From: Defluviicoccus sp. bin129
Lineage (GTDB): Bacteria; Pseudomonadota; Alphaproteobacteria; MPNO01
Direction: 5' to 3'
DNA: 64,000 nt
Assembly: GCA_002239065.1 (NCBI GenBank)
Contig: MPNO01000006.1
Location: forward strand, 62,001 to 126,000
Both the position numbers and the translations under genes were made by a program. Position 1 is the stretch's first letter, and each line of letters opens with the position of its first letter. Below are positions 54,045 through 61,663 of this stretch, in pieces. A model generated the notes under the pieces. The model was not told where the DNA came from and ran no database searches. It was given only the letters and a program-made list of their open reading frames with translations.

Positions 54045-55109
54045 ATGAAACACGAAATTCCCGTCTTCGATGGCGACGGCCACGTCCTCGAACCCGATAG
54101 CGAGCTTTCGCTGCATTACGAGGGCAAGTGGAAAGGCAACCGCCGCCTCGACGGCTTGACCATCTTCCCCAGCCTGGACGGCTGGGCGCGGAGCTCGATC
54201 GTCGAGGAAGGCGACGAGGGGCCCAGATACTGGTCGACCAACTCGGACGTGTGGGGCGAAATCCTGGACAAGATCGGGCTCGAAGGCAGCGTTCTCTATC
54301 CCACCGCGGGACTCGCCTACGGGCTGATGCAGAGCGAGGAGTTCCAGACCGCCACCTGTATCGCCTACAACAACTGGCTGGAAGAGCACTACGCCAGGAA
54401 GGACAGCCGGCTCTGGGGCGTCGGGCTGGTCCCCTATAACGACGTCGAGGCGGCGAAGAAGGAAGTGATCCGCTGCGCGACCGAGCGGACGAATTTCGGC
54501 GCGATGCTGCTGCCGACGGTCACCGTCAACGGGCGGCATTTCGGCGATGAGTTCTACTGGCCGATCTACGAAGAGGCCGAGCGCCAGGGGATCGCCATCG
54601 CCTTCCATGGCGCACCGAGCCGCGGTTTCGGGCTCGACAACCTTAAGCCGTTCCTCAAGGTCCACACGCTGGAGCATCCGGTCCCGCTGATGATCCAGAT
54701 GACCGACATGATGTTCAACGGCGTGTTCGAGACCTTCCCCAACCTCAAATTCGCGTTTCTCGAAGGTGGCTGCGCCTGGATCACCTTCATGATGGACAGG
54801 CTGGACTACGAGTTCAATTCGGTGTTCGGCGCCCCGGTCCGGCCCAAGCTGTCCAAGAAACCGTCCGAGATCATCCGCGACACCGAGAGCATCTGGCTGT
54901 CCTGCGAGATGGGCGAGAAGAGCCTCAAATACGTCATCGACGCGATGGGCTCGGACCGCATCATCTACGCCTCGGACTTCCCGCACGAGCCGACGGAAGA
55001 CGATCTGACGGCCGACGTGCCCGATTTCCTCGCCGACAACGAGTACTCGATGGAGGTCAAGGAGAAGATCCTCTACCACAACACCAAGGCGCTCTACGGC
55101 ATCCAGTAG
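54045..55109 (+). CDS. Amidohydrolase-family (ACMSD-like) metal-dependent hydrolase
   Basis: A 354-residue amidohydrolase-2 protein. The N-terminal metal motif is VFDGDGHVLEP, the central FHGAPSRGFGLDN and the C-terminal IIYASDFPHEPTEDD. It resembles the protein at 25028-26266 and the group that includes non-oxidative decarboxylases. The start MKHEIP at 54045 was chosen because upstream in-frame codons do not look coding. A strong hairpin at 55122-55167 separates it from the Fe-S protein gene downstream. Substrate unknown. Confidence 0.83.
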   Translation: MKHEIPVFDGDGHVLEPDSELSLHYEGKWKGNRRLDGLTIFPSLDGWARSSIVEEGDEGPRYWSTNSDVWGEILDKIGLEGSVLYPTAGLAYGLMQSEEFQTATCIAYNNWLEEHYARKDSRLWGVGLVPYNDVEAAKKEVIRCATERTNFGAMLLPTVTVNGRHFGDEFYWPIYEEAERQGIAIAFHGAPSRGFGLDNLKPFLKVHTLEHPVPLMIQMTDMMFNGVFETFPNLKFAFLEGGCAWITFMMDRLDYEFNSVFGAPVRPKLSKKPSEIIRDTESIWLSCEMGEKSLKYVIDAMGSDRIIYASDFPHEPTEDDLTADVPDFLADNEYSMEVKEKILYHNTKALYGIQ

Positions 55110-55121
55110 CCGGAAACGCCT

Positions 55122-55167
55122 CGCGCGCGGCCCCGGCCGGGCTCGCTACCGGCCGGGCCCGCGCGCG
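55122..55167 (+). terminator. Strong GC hairpin after the amidohydrolase gene
   Basis: A 19-bp stem with one mismatch, CGCGCGCGG-C-CCCGGCCGG (55122-55140) against CCGGCCGGG-C-CCGCGCGCG (55149-55167), loop GCTCGCTA. It lacks a T-run. It starts 13 bases after the stop at 55109 and ends 23 bases before the next ATG, so it may limit read-through. Confidence 0.55.
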
Positions 55168-55190
55168 GCGGGCTCAACGGAGGCGGCGGG

Positions 55191-56522
55191 ATGCGGATTT
55201 TTTCGCGCAAGAGGCGGCCGATGCATCTCGGCCGCTACCCGATGGAGAAGATCAGGCGGGTCGAGCGTCCGACGACGCTGATCACCGACGCCGTCAGGCA
55301 GGTGCCCAAGCGCGCCGGTTTCTTCGTCCGCGCCTTCTACGGCGATCTCGGGCCGAGGCCGGCCACGGAAATCCGCCGCTTCATCACCAAGAACCCGCTG
55401 AACGCCGCGATCGGCCACCTCCACTGGAAACACGTGCCGGCCCACAAGGGAGAGCCGGCCGGGGAACAGGCGCCGCTGCCCGACGATCCGGAGGAGCGCA
55501 CCCGGCACATCAAGTCGCTCTGCCATTTCCTCGACGCCGACATGGTCGGGGTCTGCGAGGTCCCCGAATACGCCTGGTTCTCGCATGAGAGCGACGGCAC
55601 GCCGATCGAGACGCGGCACAGATACGCCGTCGTCATCGTCATCGACCAGGGCTGGGACACCTTCGAGGCCTCGTCCGGGGACGACTGGGTCTCGGGCGCC
55701 CAGAGCTACCGCGCCTATCTCAACGGCTCGACCACGGCGACCATCGTCGCCGACTACATCCGCCGCCTCGGCTACCCGGCGCAGGCCCATTCCAACGCCC
55801 ATGGCGACGTGATGCAGATCCCGCTGATGCTGCTCGCCGGGCTCGGCGAGATGAGCCGGATCGGCGAGCTCGTCCTCAACCCGTTCATCGGGCCGCGCCA
55901 CAAGACCGCGGTGGTCACCACCGACCTGCCGCTGGTCCCCGACAAACCGATCGATTTCGGGCTTCAGGACTTTTGCGACAAGTGCCGCAAATGCGCCCGC
56001 GAATGCCCGGCCCAGGCGATCCCCTTCGGCGACAAGGTGCTCTACAACGGCTACGAGATCTGGAAGCCCGACGTCGAGAAATGCACCAAGTACCGCGTGA
56101 CCAATCCGAAGGGATCGGCCTGCGGACGCTGCATGAAGATGTGCCCGTGGAACAAGGAGGGGCTGCTCGCCCACCGCCTGGCGATGTGGGCGGCGATCAG
56201 GCTGCCGTTCTCGCGCCGCTTCCTGATCTGGCTCGACGACGCGCTGGGCTACGGCAAGCGCAACCCGGTCAAGCGCTGGTGGCTGGACCTGGTGAAGCAG
56301 GACGGACGCATCGTCGCGGCGCCCGCGAGCAACGAGCGCGACCTGGCGCTGGACCGCGACATCTCGGGCGGCAACGAGCGGGTCGCGACCTACCCGGTCG
56401 AGAAACTGCCGACGGCCGAGGACAGGGAAACCGTCCCCGTCGACCGCGCGGCCGGGCTCGCCGACACCAGGACCGCGGAGAAGGAGCTCGCGGCGCTGAA
56501 GGCGGGGACACCGCCGCGCTAG
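55191..56522 (+). CDS. Reductive-dehalogenase-like cobalamin/4Fe-4S protein
   Basis: A 443-residue protein with the RdhA-type catalytic fold and two ferredoxin motifs. Cys262, 265, 268 and 272 lie in FCDKCRKCARECP and Cys298, 311, 314 and 318 include CGRCMKMCPW; RYRVTNPKGSACGRC is typical of RdhA. MHLGRYPMEK and KRAGFFVRAFYGDLG also resemble aerobic alphaproteobacterial members. It has no TAT signal and no C-terminal flavin/ferredoxin reductase domain, so it should be cytosolic and need an external electron donor. The rest of the C-terminus (about 355-443) is charged and unassigned. Corrinoid binding is inferred from the family. Confidence 0.8.
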   Translation: MRIFSRKRRPMHLGRYPMEKIRRVERPTTLITDAVRQVPKRAGFFVRAFYGDLGPRPATEIRRFITKNPLNAAIGHLHWKHVPAHKGEPAGEQAPLPDDPEERTRHIKSLCHFLDADMVGVCEVPEYAWFSHESDGTPIETRHRYAVVIVIDQGWDTFEASSGDDWVSGAQSYRAYLNGSTTATIVADYIRRLGYPAQAHSNAHGDVMQIPLMLLAGLGEMSRIGELVLNPFIGPRHKTAVVTTDLPLVPDKPIDFGLQDFCDKCRKCARECPAQAIPFGDKVLYNGYEIWKPDVEKCTKYRVTNPKGSACGRCMKMCPWNKEGLLAHRLAMWAAIRLPFSRRFLIWLDDALGYGKRNPVKRWWLDLVKQDGRIVAAPASNERDLALDRDISGGNERVATYPVEKLPTAEDRETVPVDRAAGLADTRTAEKELAALKAGTPPR

Positions 56523-56549
56523 GGCGCCCCGACCCCCATATCGACCGTC

Positions 56550-56945
56550 CTATGGACCGCCGAGCACGCCCTCGGCCTCGATCTCGACGGTCATCTCGGG
56601 GGCGGCGAGCGCGCTCACCTCCACCAGGGTCGAGACCGGGAAGTCTCCCGCGAAGAACTCGCGGCGGGCGCGCCACACCTCTTCCCGGTTTCTGATGTCG
56701 GTGACGAAGATGTTGACCCTGACGATGTCCGCCATCGATCCGCCCGCTTCCTCGATCAGGTGCCTGATCTTGATCAGGCAGGTCCTCGCCTGTTCGTACT
56801 CGTCCATCTCGGCGAGCGGCTTGAAGTCCGCGCCCCGCGCCGTCATGCCGGCGATGAACACCCGGTCGCCGGCGACCAGGCAGTTCGACCAGGTCTCGGG
56901 CGGCGGCTCGGCCACCTCCGACGACTGCACCCGTCTGATCGCCAT
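56550..56945 (-). CDS. RidA/YjgF family protein
   Basis: A 131-residue RidA-superfamily protein, a trimeric enamine/imine deaminase fold. VFIAGMTARG, MADIVRVNIFVTDI and the C-terminal PVSTLVEVSALAAPEMTVEIEAEG are typical. The ATG at 56945 (MAIRRVQSSE) was chosen; an upstream in-frame start adds 20 residues that do not match the family. It converges with the Fe-S gene (27-base gap) and diverges from the EamA transporter. Whether it deaminates an enamine from amino-acid metabolism or a pathway-specific substrate is unknown. Confidence 0.9.
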   Translation of the reverse strand: MAIRRVQSSEVAEPPPETWSNCLVAGDRVFIAGMTARGADFKPLAEMDEYEQARTCLIKIRHLIEEAGGSMADIVRVNIFVTDIRNREEVWRARREFFAGDFPVSTLVEVSALAAPEMTVEIEAEGVLGGP

Positions 56946-57085
56946 TTCCCGTCTCCCGGCCAGCTGATCCCGCGCCAGTTTCCGCGCGCCCGGAGGACGG
57001 GGCAAGCCCCCGCTTGCCGCTGGACGATGCGCCCCGTAACGTGCCGGGACGCCGCGCGCGGAACCTCGTCACACAAGGCAATCCG

Positions 57086-58024
57086 ATGGGCAGGAGCCCG
57101 CTACTCAGTTCCGACGGGCTCGCGATGCGCATGCTCACCTCGCCCTATCTCGCGGTGACCCTCGCGATGGTGTTCTGGGCCGGCAGCACCGTGGTGGTGC
57201 GCGGCGTCCGGGAAGAGGTCCCGCCGTTCGGGCTTTCGTTCTGGCGCACCATGCTGGGCGCCGCCCTGGTCCTGCCCTTCGCCTGGCGTCCTCTGGTTCG
57301 GCAGTTGGAACTCGTAAGGCGGCATTTCTGGATGCTGATGCTGCTGTCGTTCCTGCTGATCGTCGCCGGCAATGCGGTGCTGTTCCTGGCGCTTCAATAC
57401 ACCCTCGCGATCAATGTCGGCGTCCTCAATTCCTTCGAGCCGCTGCTGATCATCGTCGTCGCCTGGGCGATCTTCCGCGACCCCGTCACCTTCAACCAGC
57501 TGGCCGGGGTGCTGGTCTCGCTGCTCGGCGTGTTCGCGCTGATCGGGCGCGGCGACCCGCGGGCAATCCTCGAACTCGACTTCAACGCCGGCGATATCCT
57601 GGTGCTGTTCGCCTATGTCAGCTGGGCGTTCTACGCCGCCTGCCTGCGGCTCGCGCCGCGCGAGCTGGACCCGCGGGCGATGCTGTTCCTGATTCTGTTC
57701 ATGGGCGCGATGCAGCTCATCCCGTTCTACGCGATCGAGTGGGCGGTCGACCGGCCGATGACGTTCGGGCTGCCCGCCATCTCCGCGATCGTCGGCCTCG
57801 CCGTGTTTTCCTCGGCGGGCGCGATCTTCCTGTGGAACTATTCGATCCGGCATCTGGGCCCGGCGCGGGCGGGATTCTTCATCCACCTGATCGTCGCCTT
57901 CACCGTGATCATGGCGATCGTCTTCCTGGGCGAGGTATTCGCCTGGTTCCACGGCCTGGGCATCGCGCTGATCGGGATCGGGATCTACCTCTCCCTCTAT
58001 CGAGGCCGCGGCGAGCGGGGCTAG
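57086..58024 (+). CDS. EamA/DMT-superfamily transporter
   Basis: A 312-residue membrane protein with ten hydrophobic helices in two EamA repeats. AMVFWAGSTVVVRGVREEVPPF starts the first, and FLWNYSIRHLGPARAGFFIHLIVAFTVIMA ends the second. The start is ambiguous among 57014, 57086 and 57125; ATG 57086 was chosen as the first with a plausible short cytoplasmic tail. Such proteins usually export metabolites or amino acids. It lies upstream of a CaiB transferase in the same direction (33-base gap). Confidence 0.86.
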   Translation: MGRSPLLSSDGLAMRMLTSPYLAVTLAMVFWAGSTVVVRGVREEVPPFGLSFWRTMLGAALVLPFAWRPLVRQLELVRRHFWMLMLLSFLLIVAGNAVLFLALQYTLAINVGVLNSFEPLLIIVVAWAIFRDPVTFNQLAGVLVSLLGVFALIGRGDPRAILELDFNAGDILVLFAYVSWAFYAACLRLAPRELDPRAMLFLILFMGAMQLIPFYAIEWAVDRPMTFGLPAISAIVGLAVFSSAGAIFLWNYSIRHLGPARAGFFIHLIVAFTVIMAIVFLGEVFAWFHGLGIALIGIGIYLSLYRGRGERG

Positions 58025-58057
58025 ACTGTCGCGACTCGATCCTCGGGACCGCCCTGG

Positions 58058-59251
58058 ATGCCGCATCGCCCCGCGTCGGACGCCTTGAAGCGTATCACCG
58101 TGCTCGACCTCACCCGGGTCCGTTCCGGCCCGACCTGCGTGCGGCAGCTCGCGGACTGGGGGGCCGACGTGGTCCGTATCGAAACACCCGCGGCCTTCGG
58201 CGACGACGGCGCGGTCGGCGCGGCGCGGGACAGCGCGGACTTCCAGAGCCTCAACCGCAACAAGCGCTCGCTCACCCTCGACCTGAAGGCCGCCGAGGGG
58301 CGCGCCCTGTTCCTCAGGCTGGTCGAGCGGGCGGATGTCGTGGTGGAGAATTTCCGCCCCGCCGTGAAGGACCGGCTCGGCATCGGCTACGAGACGCTGA
58401 GCGCGGTCAATCCGCGGATCGTGCTCGGCAGCATCTCCGGCTTCGGCCAGGACGGGCCGGACGCGGACCGCCCCGGCTTCGACCAGATCGCCCAGGGCAT
58501 GGCCGGGCTGATGTCGATCACCGGCGAGCCGGGCAGGGGGCCGATGCGGGCCGGCATCCCGGTCGCCGATCTGACCGCCGGGCTGTTCTGCGCGCTCGGC
58601 ATCCTGGTCGCGCTGCTGGAGCGCGAGCAATCCGGCGCGGGGCAATGGGTCACCACCTCGCTGATCGAGGCGCAGGCCTTCATGCTCGACTTCCAGGCCG
58701 CGCGCTACCTGATCGCCGGCGAGGTGCCGGGGCAGGCGGGCAACGATCACCCGACCTCGATGCCGACCGGCGTCTACCCGACCGCGGACGGCCACATCAA
58801 TATCGGCGTCGCCGGGCAGAGGATCTGGCAGCGCTTCTGTGCCGCCATCGGCCGCGATGACTGGTTCGACGACCCCCGCTTCGACACCGCGGGCAAGCGC
58901 TCCGACAACCGGAAGGCGCTCAACGCACTGATCGCCGAGGTGACGCGCAGCAGGACCGGCGAGAGCTGGATCGCGCTGTTCAACGAGGCCGGGGTGCCGG
59001 CGGGCCGGATCAACGATATTCGCGAGATGTTCGACGAGCCCCAGTTCGAACATCTCGAAATCGCCCAGGAGGTCGAGACCGCCCCGTTCGGCAGGACCCG
59101 CATGGTGCGCCAGCCCATGCGGCTGAGCCGGACCCCGAGCCGGATCGCCGCGCCGGCGCCCGGGCCCGGCGAGCATGCCGGGGAAATCCTCGCCTCGCTC
59201 GGGCTCGGCGCCGGGGAAATCGCCGATCTCCGCGCCCGCGGCGTAATCTAG
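58058..59251 (+). CDS. CaiB/BaiF CoA-transferase family protein (second copy)
   Basis: A 397-residue class III CoA-transferase. The N-terminus VLDLTRVRSGPTCVRQLADWGADVVRIE is diagnostic, then NKRSLTLDLK, VENFRPAVKDRLGIGYETL and PGFDQIAQGMAGLMSITGEP. GFDQ carries the aspartate that becomes a glutamyl/aspartyl-CoA thioester intermediate. Its overall form resembles formyl-CoA or other CoA-transferases more than AMACR. Downstream lies an atypical crotonase after a spacer with two hairpins. Donor and acceptor acids are unknown. Confidence 0.9.
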   Translation: MPHRPASDALKRITVLDLTRVRSGPTCVRQLADWGADVVRIETPAAFGDDGAVGAARDSADFQSLNRNKRSLTLDLKAAEGRALFLRLVERADVVVENFRPAVKDRLGIGYETLSAVNPRIVLGSISGFGQDGPDADRPGFDQIAQGMAGLMSITGEPGRGPMRAGIPVADLTAGLFCALGILVALLEREQSGAGQWVTTSLIEAQAFMLDFQAARYLIAGEVPGQAGNDHPTSMPTGVYPTADGHINIGVAGQRIWQRFCAAIGRDDWFDDPRFDTAGKRSDNRKALNALIAEVTRSRTGESWIALFNEAGVPAGRINDIREMFDEPQFEHLEIAQEVETAPFGRTRMVRQPMRLSRTPSRIAAPAPGPGEHAGEILASLGLGAGEIADLRARGVI

Positions 59252-59304
59252 TGACCCGGTTCGGAAGCTCCGTGTATTGCGATGCGGAATCCCTTTACCC
59301 GTCT

Positions 59305-59373
59305 TGCCCGGACTCGTTCCGGGCATCTCTCGCGACCGGTTGCAGCGTGGATGGCCGGAACGCGTCCGGCCAT
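59305..59373. repeat. Two adjacent small inverted repeats (hairpins)
   Basis: TGCCCGGA-CTCGT-TCCGGGCA (59305-59325) and ATGGCCGGA-ACGCG-TCCGGCCAT (59351-59373) are perfect 8- and 9-bp stems with 5-base loops, in the 196-base spacer between the CaiB and crotonase genes. The sequences resemble the CCGTCATGCCCGG-type repeat at 37424-37463. Confidence 0.65.
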
Positions 59374-59447
59374 GACTTATGGGGGACAGGCTGCGAAAGC
59401 GCACGAAATTCGGAACCGGGACTCTGGTCCCAAGCGAAGGACGACAC

Positions 59448-60236
59448 ATGGCCACCGACAAGATGCTGTCCGAGATCGATTCCGGTATCGGCCGGATGAT
59501 CTTCAACAACCCCGAGCGCCGCAACGCGGTCTCGCTCGAGATGTGGCAGGCGGCGGAAGGGATCCTGCGCGGGTTCGCCGAAGACCCGGCGGTACGCGTG
59601 GTGGTGCTGAGCGGGGCGGGCGGCAAGGCCTTCGTCTCCGGCGCCGACATCTCGAAATTCGAGTCCGAGCGATCCTCCGAAGAGGCGATCCGGCGCTACA
59701 ACGCCACGGTCTCCGCCGCCAACGCGATGGTCGAGACGCTGCCCAAGCCGACGATCGCCGAGATCGACGGCTACTGCGTCGGCGGCGGGCTGGGGCTCGC
59801 GCTGTGCTGCGATCTCCGCTTCTGCTCCGCAAAATCCCGCTTCGCGCTGCCGGCCGCGAGGCTCGGGCTGGGCTACGGGTTCGGCGGTCTGAAGCGCCTG
59901 GTCGATACCGTCGGGCCGGGGGCGGCGCGCGACATCGTGTTCTCCGCCCGCATGATCCCGGCCGAGGAAGCCCATGCGATCGGCCTCGTCCAGCGCGTCC
60001 TGCCCGAGGGCGCGCTCGCCGACGCCGTGACCGAATACGCCGGGACCGTCGCCGCCAACGCGCCGCTCACCGTCAAGGGGATGAAGCTGATCGTCAACGA
60101 GGTGCTGAAGCCGGACGGCGAGCGCGACCTCGCGCGCTGCCAGGATCTGGTCGATGCCTGTTTCGCCAGCGAGGACTATGTCGAGGGCCGCACCGCCTTC
60201 ATGGAGAAGCGCCCGCCCGCCTTCAAGGGGAGGTAG
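59448..60236 (+). CDS. Crotonase-fold protein lacking both hydratase glutamates
   Basis: A 262-residue enoyl-CoA hydratase/isomerase superfamily protein. The oxyanion glycines and FVSGADISKFE are normal. But where hydratases have GGGxE and PExxLG, this protein has GGGLGLALCCD and LPAARLGLGYGFGG, so both catalytic glutamates are absent (Gly and Ala instead). Classical hydration is therefore unlikely. Another crotonase activity (isomerisation, decarboxylation, hydrolysis) is expected. ATG 59448 follows GAAGGA by 7 bases; an upstream in-frame start at 59379 is less likely. Confidence 0.85.
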   Translation: MATDKMLSEIDSGIGRMIFNNPERRNAVSLEMWQAAEGILRGFAEDPAVRVVVLSGAGGKAFVSGADISKFESERSSEEAIRRYNATVSAANAMVETLPKPTIAEIDGYCVGGGLGLALCCDLRFCSAKSRFALPAARLGLGYGFGGLKRLVDTVGPGAARDIVFSARMIPAEEAHAIGLVQRVLPEGALADAVTEYAGTVAANAPLTVKGMKLIVNEVLKPDGERDLARCQDLVDACFASEDYVEGRTAFMEKRPPAFKGR

Positions 60237-60245
60237 ACCGGCCGG

Positions 60246-61235
60246 CTACGCCCCCCAGCTTTCCCGCACCAGCCGCGTGCCGTCCTGCCCGACCACCACG
60301 ATGCTGGCGATCTCGGCGCTCTGGTTTTCCGGCAACGGCGCTTCGCCTTGCTGCTTCGCGAGCTGAACCACACTCGCGACGCCCTTGAACCGGTCGGCGC
60401 CGGCCACGGCTTCCGCATCGCCGGCATAGTGGTCGAACCACGGCAGGCCGGTCTCGGCATAGGTCCTCGCCGAGGGCGGGCGGGTCGGCGGATGTTCGCC
60501 GGTGATGGCCAGCCATTGCAGCGAGTTGACCAGGGTGACGAAGCAACGGCTGCAGCGCCGCTGGTCCCAGGCGTCGAAATCGTGCGGGTCGGCGTAGATG
60601 TCCTGCTTCATCCGCCCGCCGGGCGCGAGGCCCATGCCGGGACTCTGCGGCATGGCATAGGTTTCCGCCAACTCTGCGATGGACGCATGCCGGGCGGCGA
60701 GCGCCTCGTAGCGCTCCCGCTTCATCGGATAGGCGACGATCTGCAAACCGCCGTGCTCGGCGGCGCCGTAGAGCTGTTCTTCCACCGTGTAGCCGGCGCC
60801 GAGCGGCATGGCGACGAACTGGCGGACCAGACCCTTTTCCACGCAATAGCCGTCCAGCCAGGGCTGTTCGGGCAGCGCTGCGTAGTCCTGCGGGTCGCGG
60901 TTCAGATGGTCGGTCCAGGCGTTGCCGGTGATCGCGCAGACCTTGCCGGTCGCCACCTTGACGGCGAACGGGTAGCTCGAGTCGAAGTTGATCCACAGCG
61001 CTTCGGCCTGGTGCATCGGCCCGATCACGCCGCCGCGCCGCTGCCACGCCGCCGAAAGATGCTCCGCATGATCGTCCAAATGGCGCAGCGGAAACCGGCC
61101 GAGCCCGGGCGGCAGCGGATACTCCCTGCCGTCGTCCGGAATGCGGAGCGTGCGCTGGAATTCGATGGAGCAGGACGCTTCCCGGTGGATCTCCGGGAAG
61201 CGGAACTCCAGGCGGTCGTGTTCGAGGACGATCAT
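60246..61235 (-). CDS. Protein of unknown function cotranscribed with an XRE regulator
   Basis: A 329-residue soluble protein with no signal peptide and no family recognised here. Visible elements are an N-terminal MIVLEHDRLEFRFPEIHREA, a central GVIGPMHQAEALWINFDSSYPFAVKVATG, VAMPLGAGYTVEEQLYG and a glycine-rich PGMGLAPGGRMKQDIYADP. This composition suggests a beta-rich binding fold, not a known enzyme. The start at 61235 lies 11 bases after the XRE stop, and a longer frame upstream is an XRE shadow. The two-gene arrangement suggests that the regulator controls this gene. Confidence 0.6.
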   Translation of the reverse strand: MIVLEHDRLEFRFPEIHREASCSIEFQRTLRIPDDGREYPLPPGLGRFPLRHLDDHAEHLSAAWQRRGGVIGPMHQAEALWINFDSSYPFAVKVATGKVCAITGNAWTDHLNRDPQDYAALPEQPWLDGYCVEKGLVRQFVAMPLGAGYTVEEQLYGAAEHGGLQIVAYPMKRERYEALAARHASIAELAETYAMPQSPGMGLAPGGRMKQDIYADPHDFDAWDQRRCSRCFVTLVNSLQWLAITGEHPPTRPPSARTYAETGLPWFDHYAGDAEAVAGADRFKGVASVVQLAKQQGEAPLPENQSAEIASIVVVGQDGTRLVRESWGA

Positions 61236-61246
61236 CCTTGGTCTCC

Positions 61247-61600
61247 CTACCAGTCTCCGTCCCTGACCTCGCGCACCACGCGGAGCACCGCATGGTCGGG
61301 CGCCTCCTTCAACTGCCGGATCAGCTCGGCGAACAGCTTCGGGCGCTTGCGGATGATCTCCTGCAGATCGCCCGACACCTTGCCGGCCATCGCCAGCAGC
61401 ACGTCCGGGTCCTGGTCCAGCTCCTTCGCGAGACGGACCGTCGTCGCCTCTGACGGCGGGGCGACCTCGCCGCGCTCGATCTTGCTCAGATAGGCGGGCT
61501 CGATGCCGATTCGCGTCGCCACCTGGCGCACCGAGTAGCGGCGGTCGTCGCGCCTGAGGCGCTCGCGTCGCTCGCGGATCGCGGGACCGAATTGCGTCAT
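61247..61600 (-). CDS. XRE-family helix-turn-helix regulator
   Basis: A 117-residue regulator. The HTH lies at about residues 22-78 (SVRQVATRIGIEPAYLSKIERGEVAPPSEATTVRLAKEL), and the C-terminal ~40 residues are helical and may dimerise or sense. The ATG at 61600 is adjacent to the TTGACA promoter element at 61605-61635 and the TGTGT...ACACA arms at 61600-61619, so autoregulation is likely. It is the first gene of a two-gene unit with the unknown protein. Confidence 0.88.
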   Translation of the reverse strand: MTQFGPAIRERRERLRRDDRRYSVRQVATRIGIEPAYLSKIERGEVAPPSEATTVRLAKELDQDPDVLLAMAGKVSGDLQEIIRKRPKLFAELIRQLKEAPDHAVLRVVREVRDGDW

Positions 61601-61635
61601 GTGTCATACCTAGTACACACTATGGCGTATGTCAA
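61600..61635 (-). promoter_or_regulatory. XRE promoter with candidate operator
   Basis: On the minus strand a perfect -35 TTGACA (plus-strand TGTCAA, 61630-61635) is followed about 17 bases later by TAGGTA. The arms TGTGT (61600-61604) and ACACA (61615-61619) overlap the -10 area. The ATG is almost at the expected transcription start, so the message may be nearly leaderless. Confidence 0.45.
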
Positions 61636-61663
61636 GCCCGTGCCGGATCCGATGGCGGCGGAG

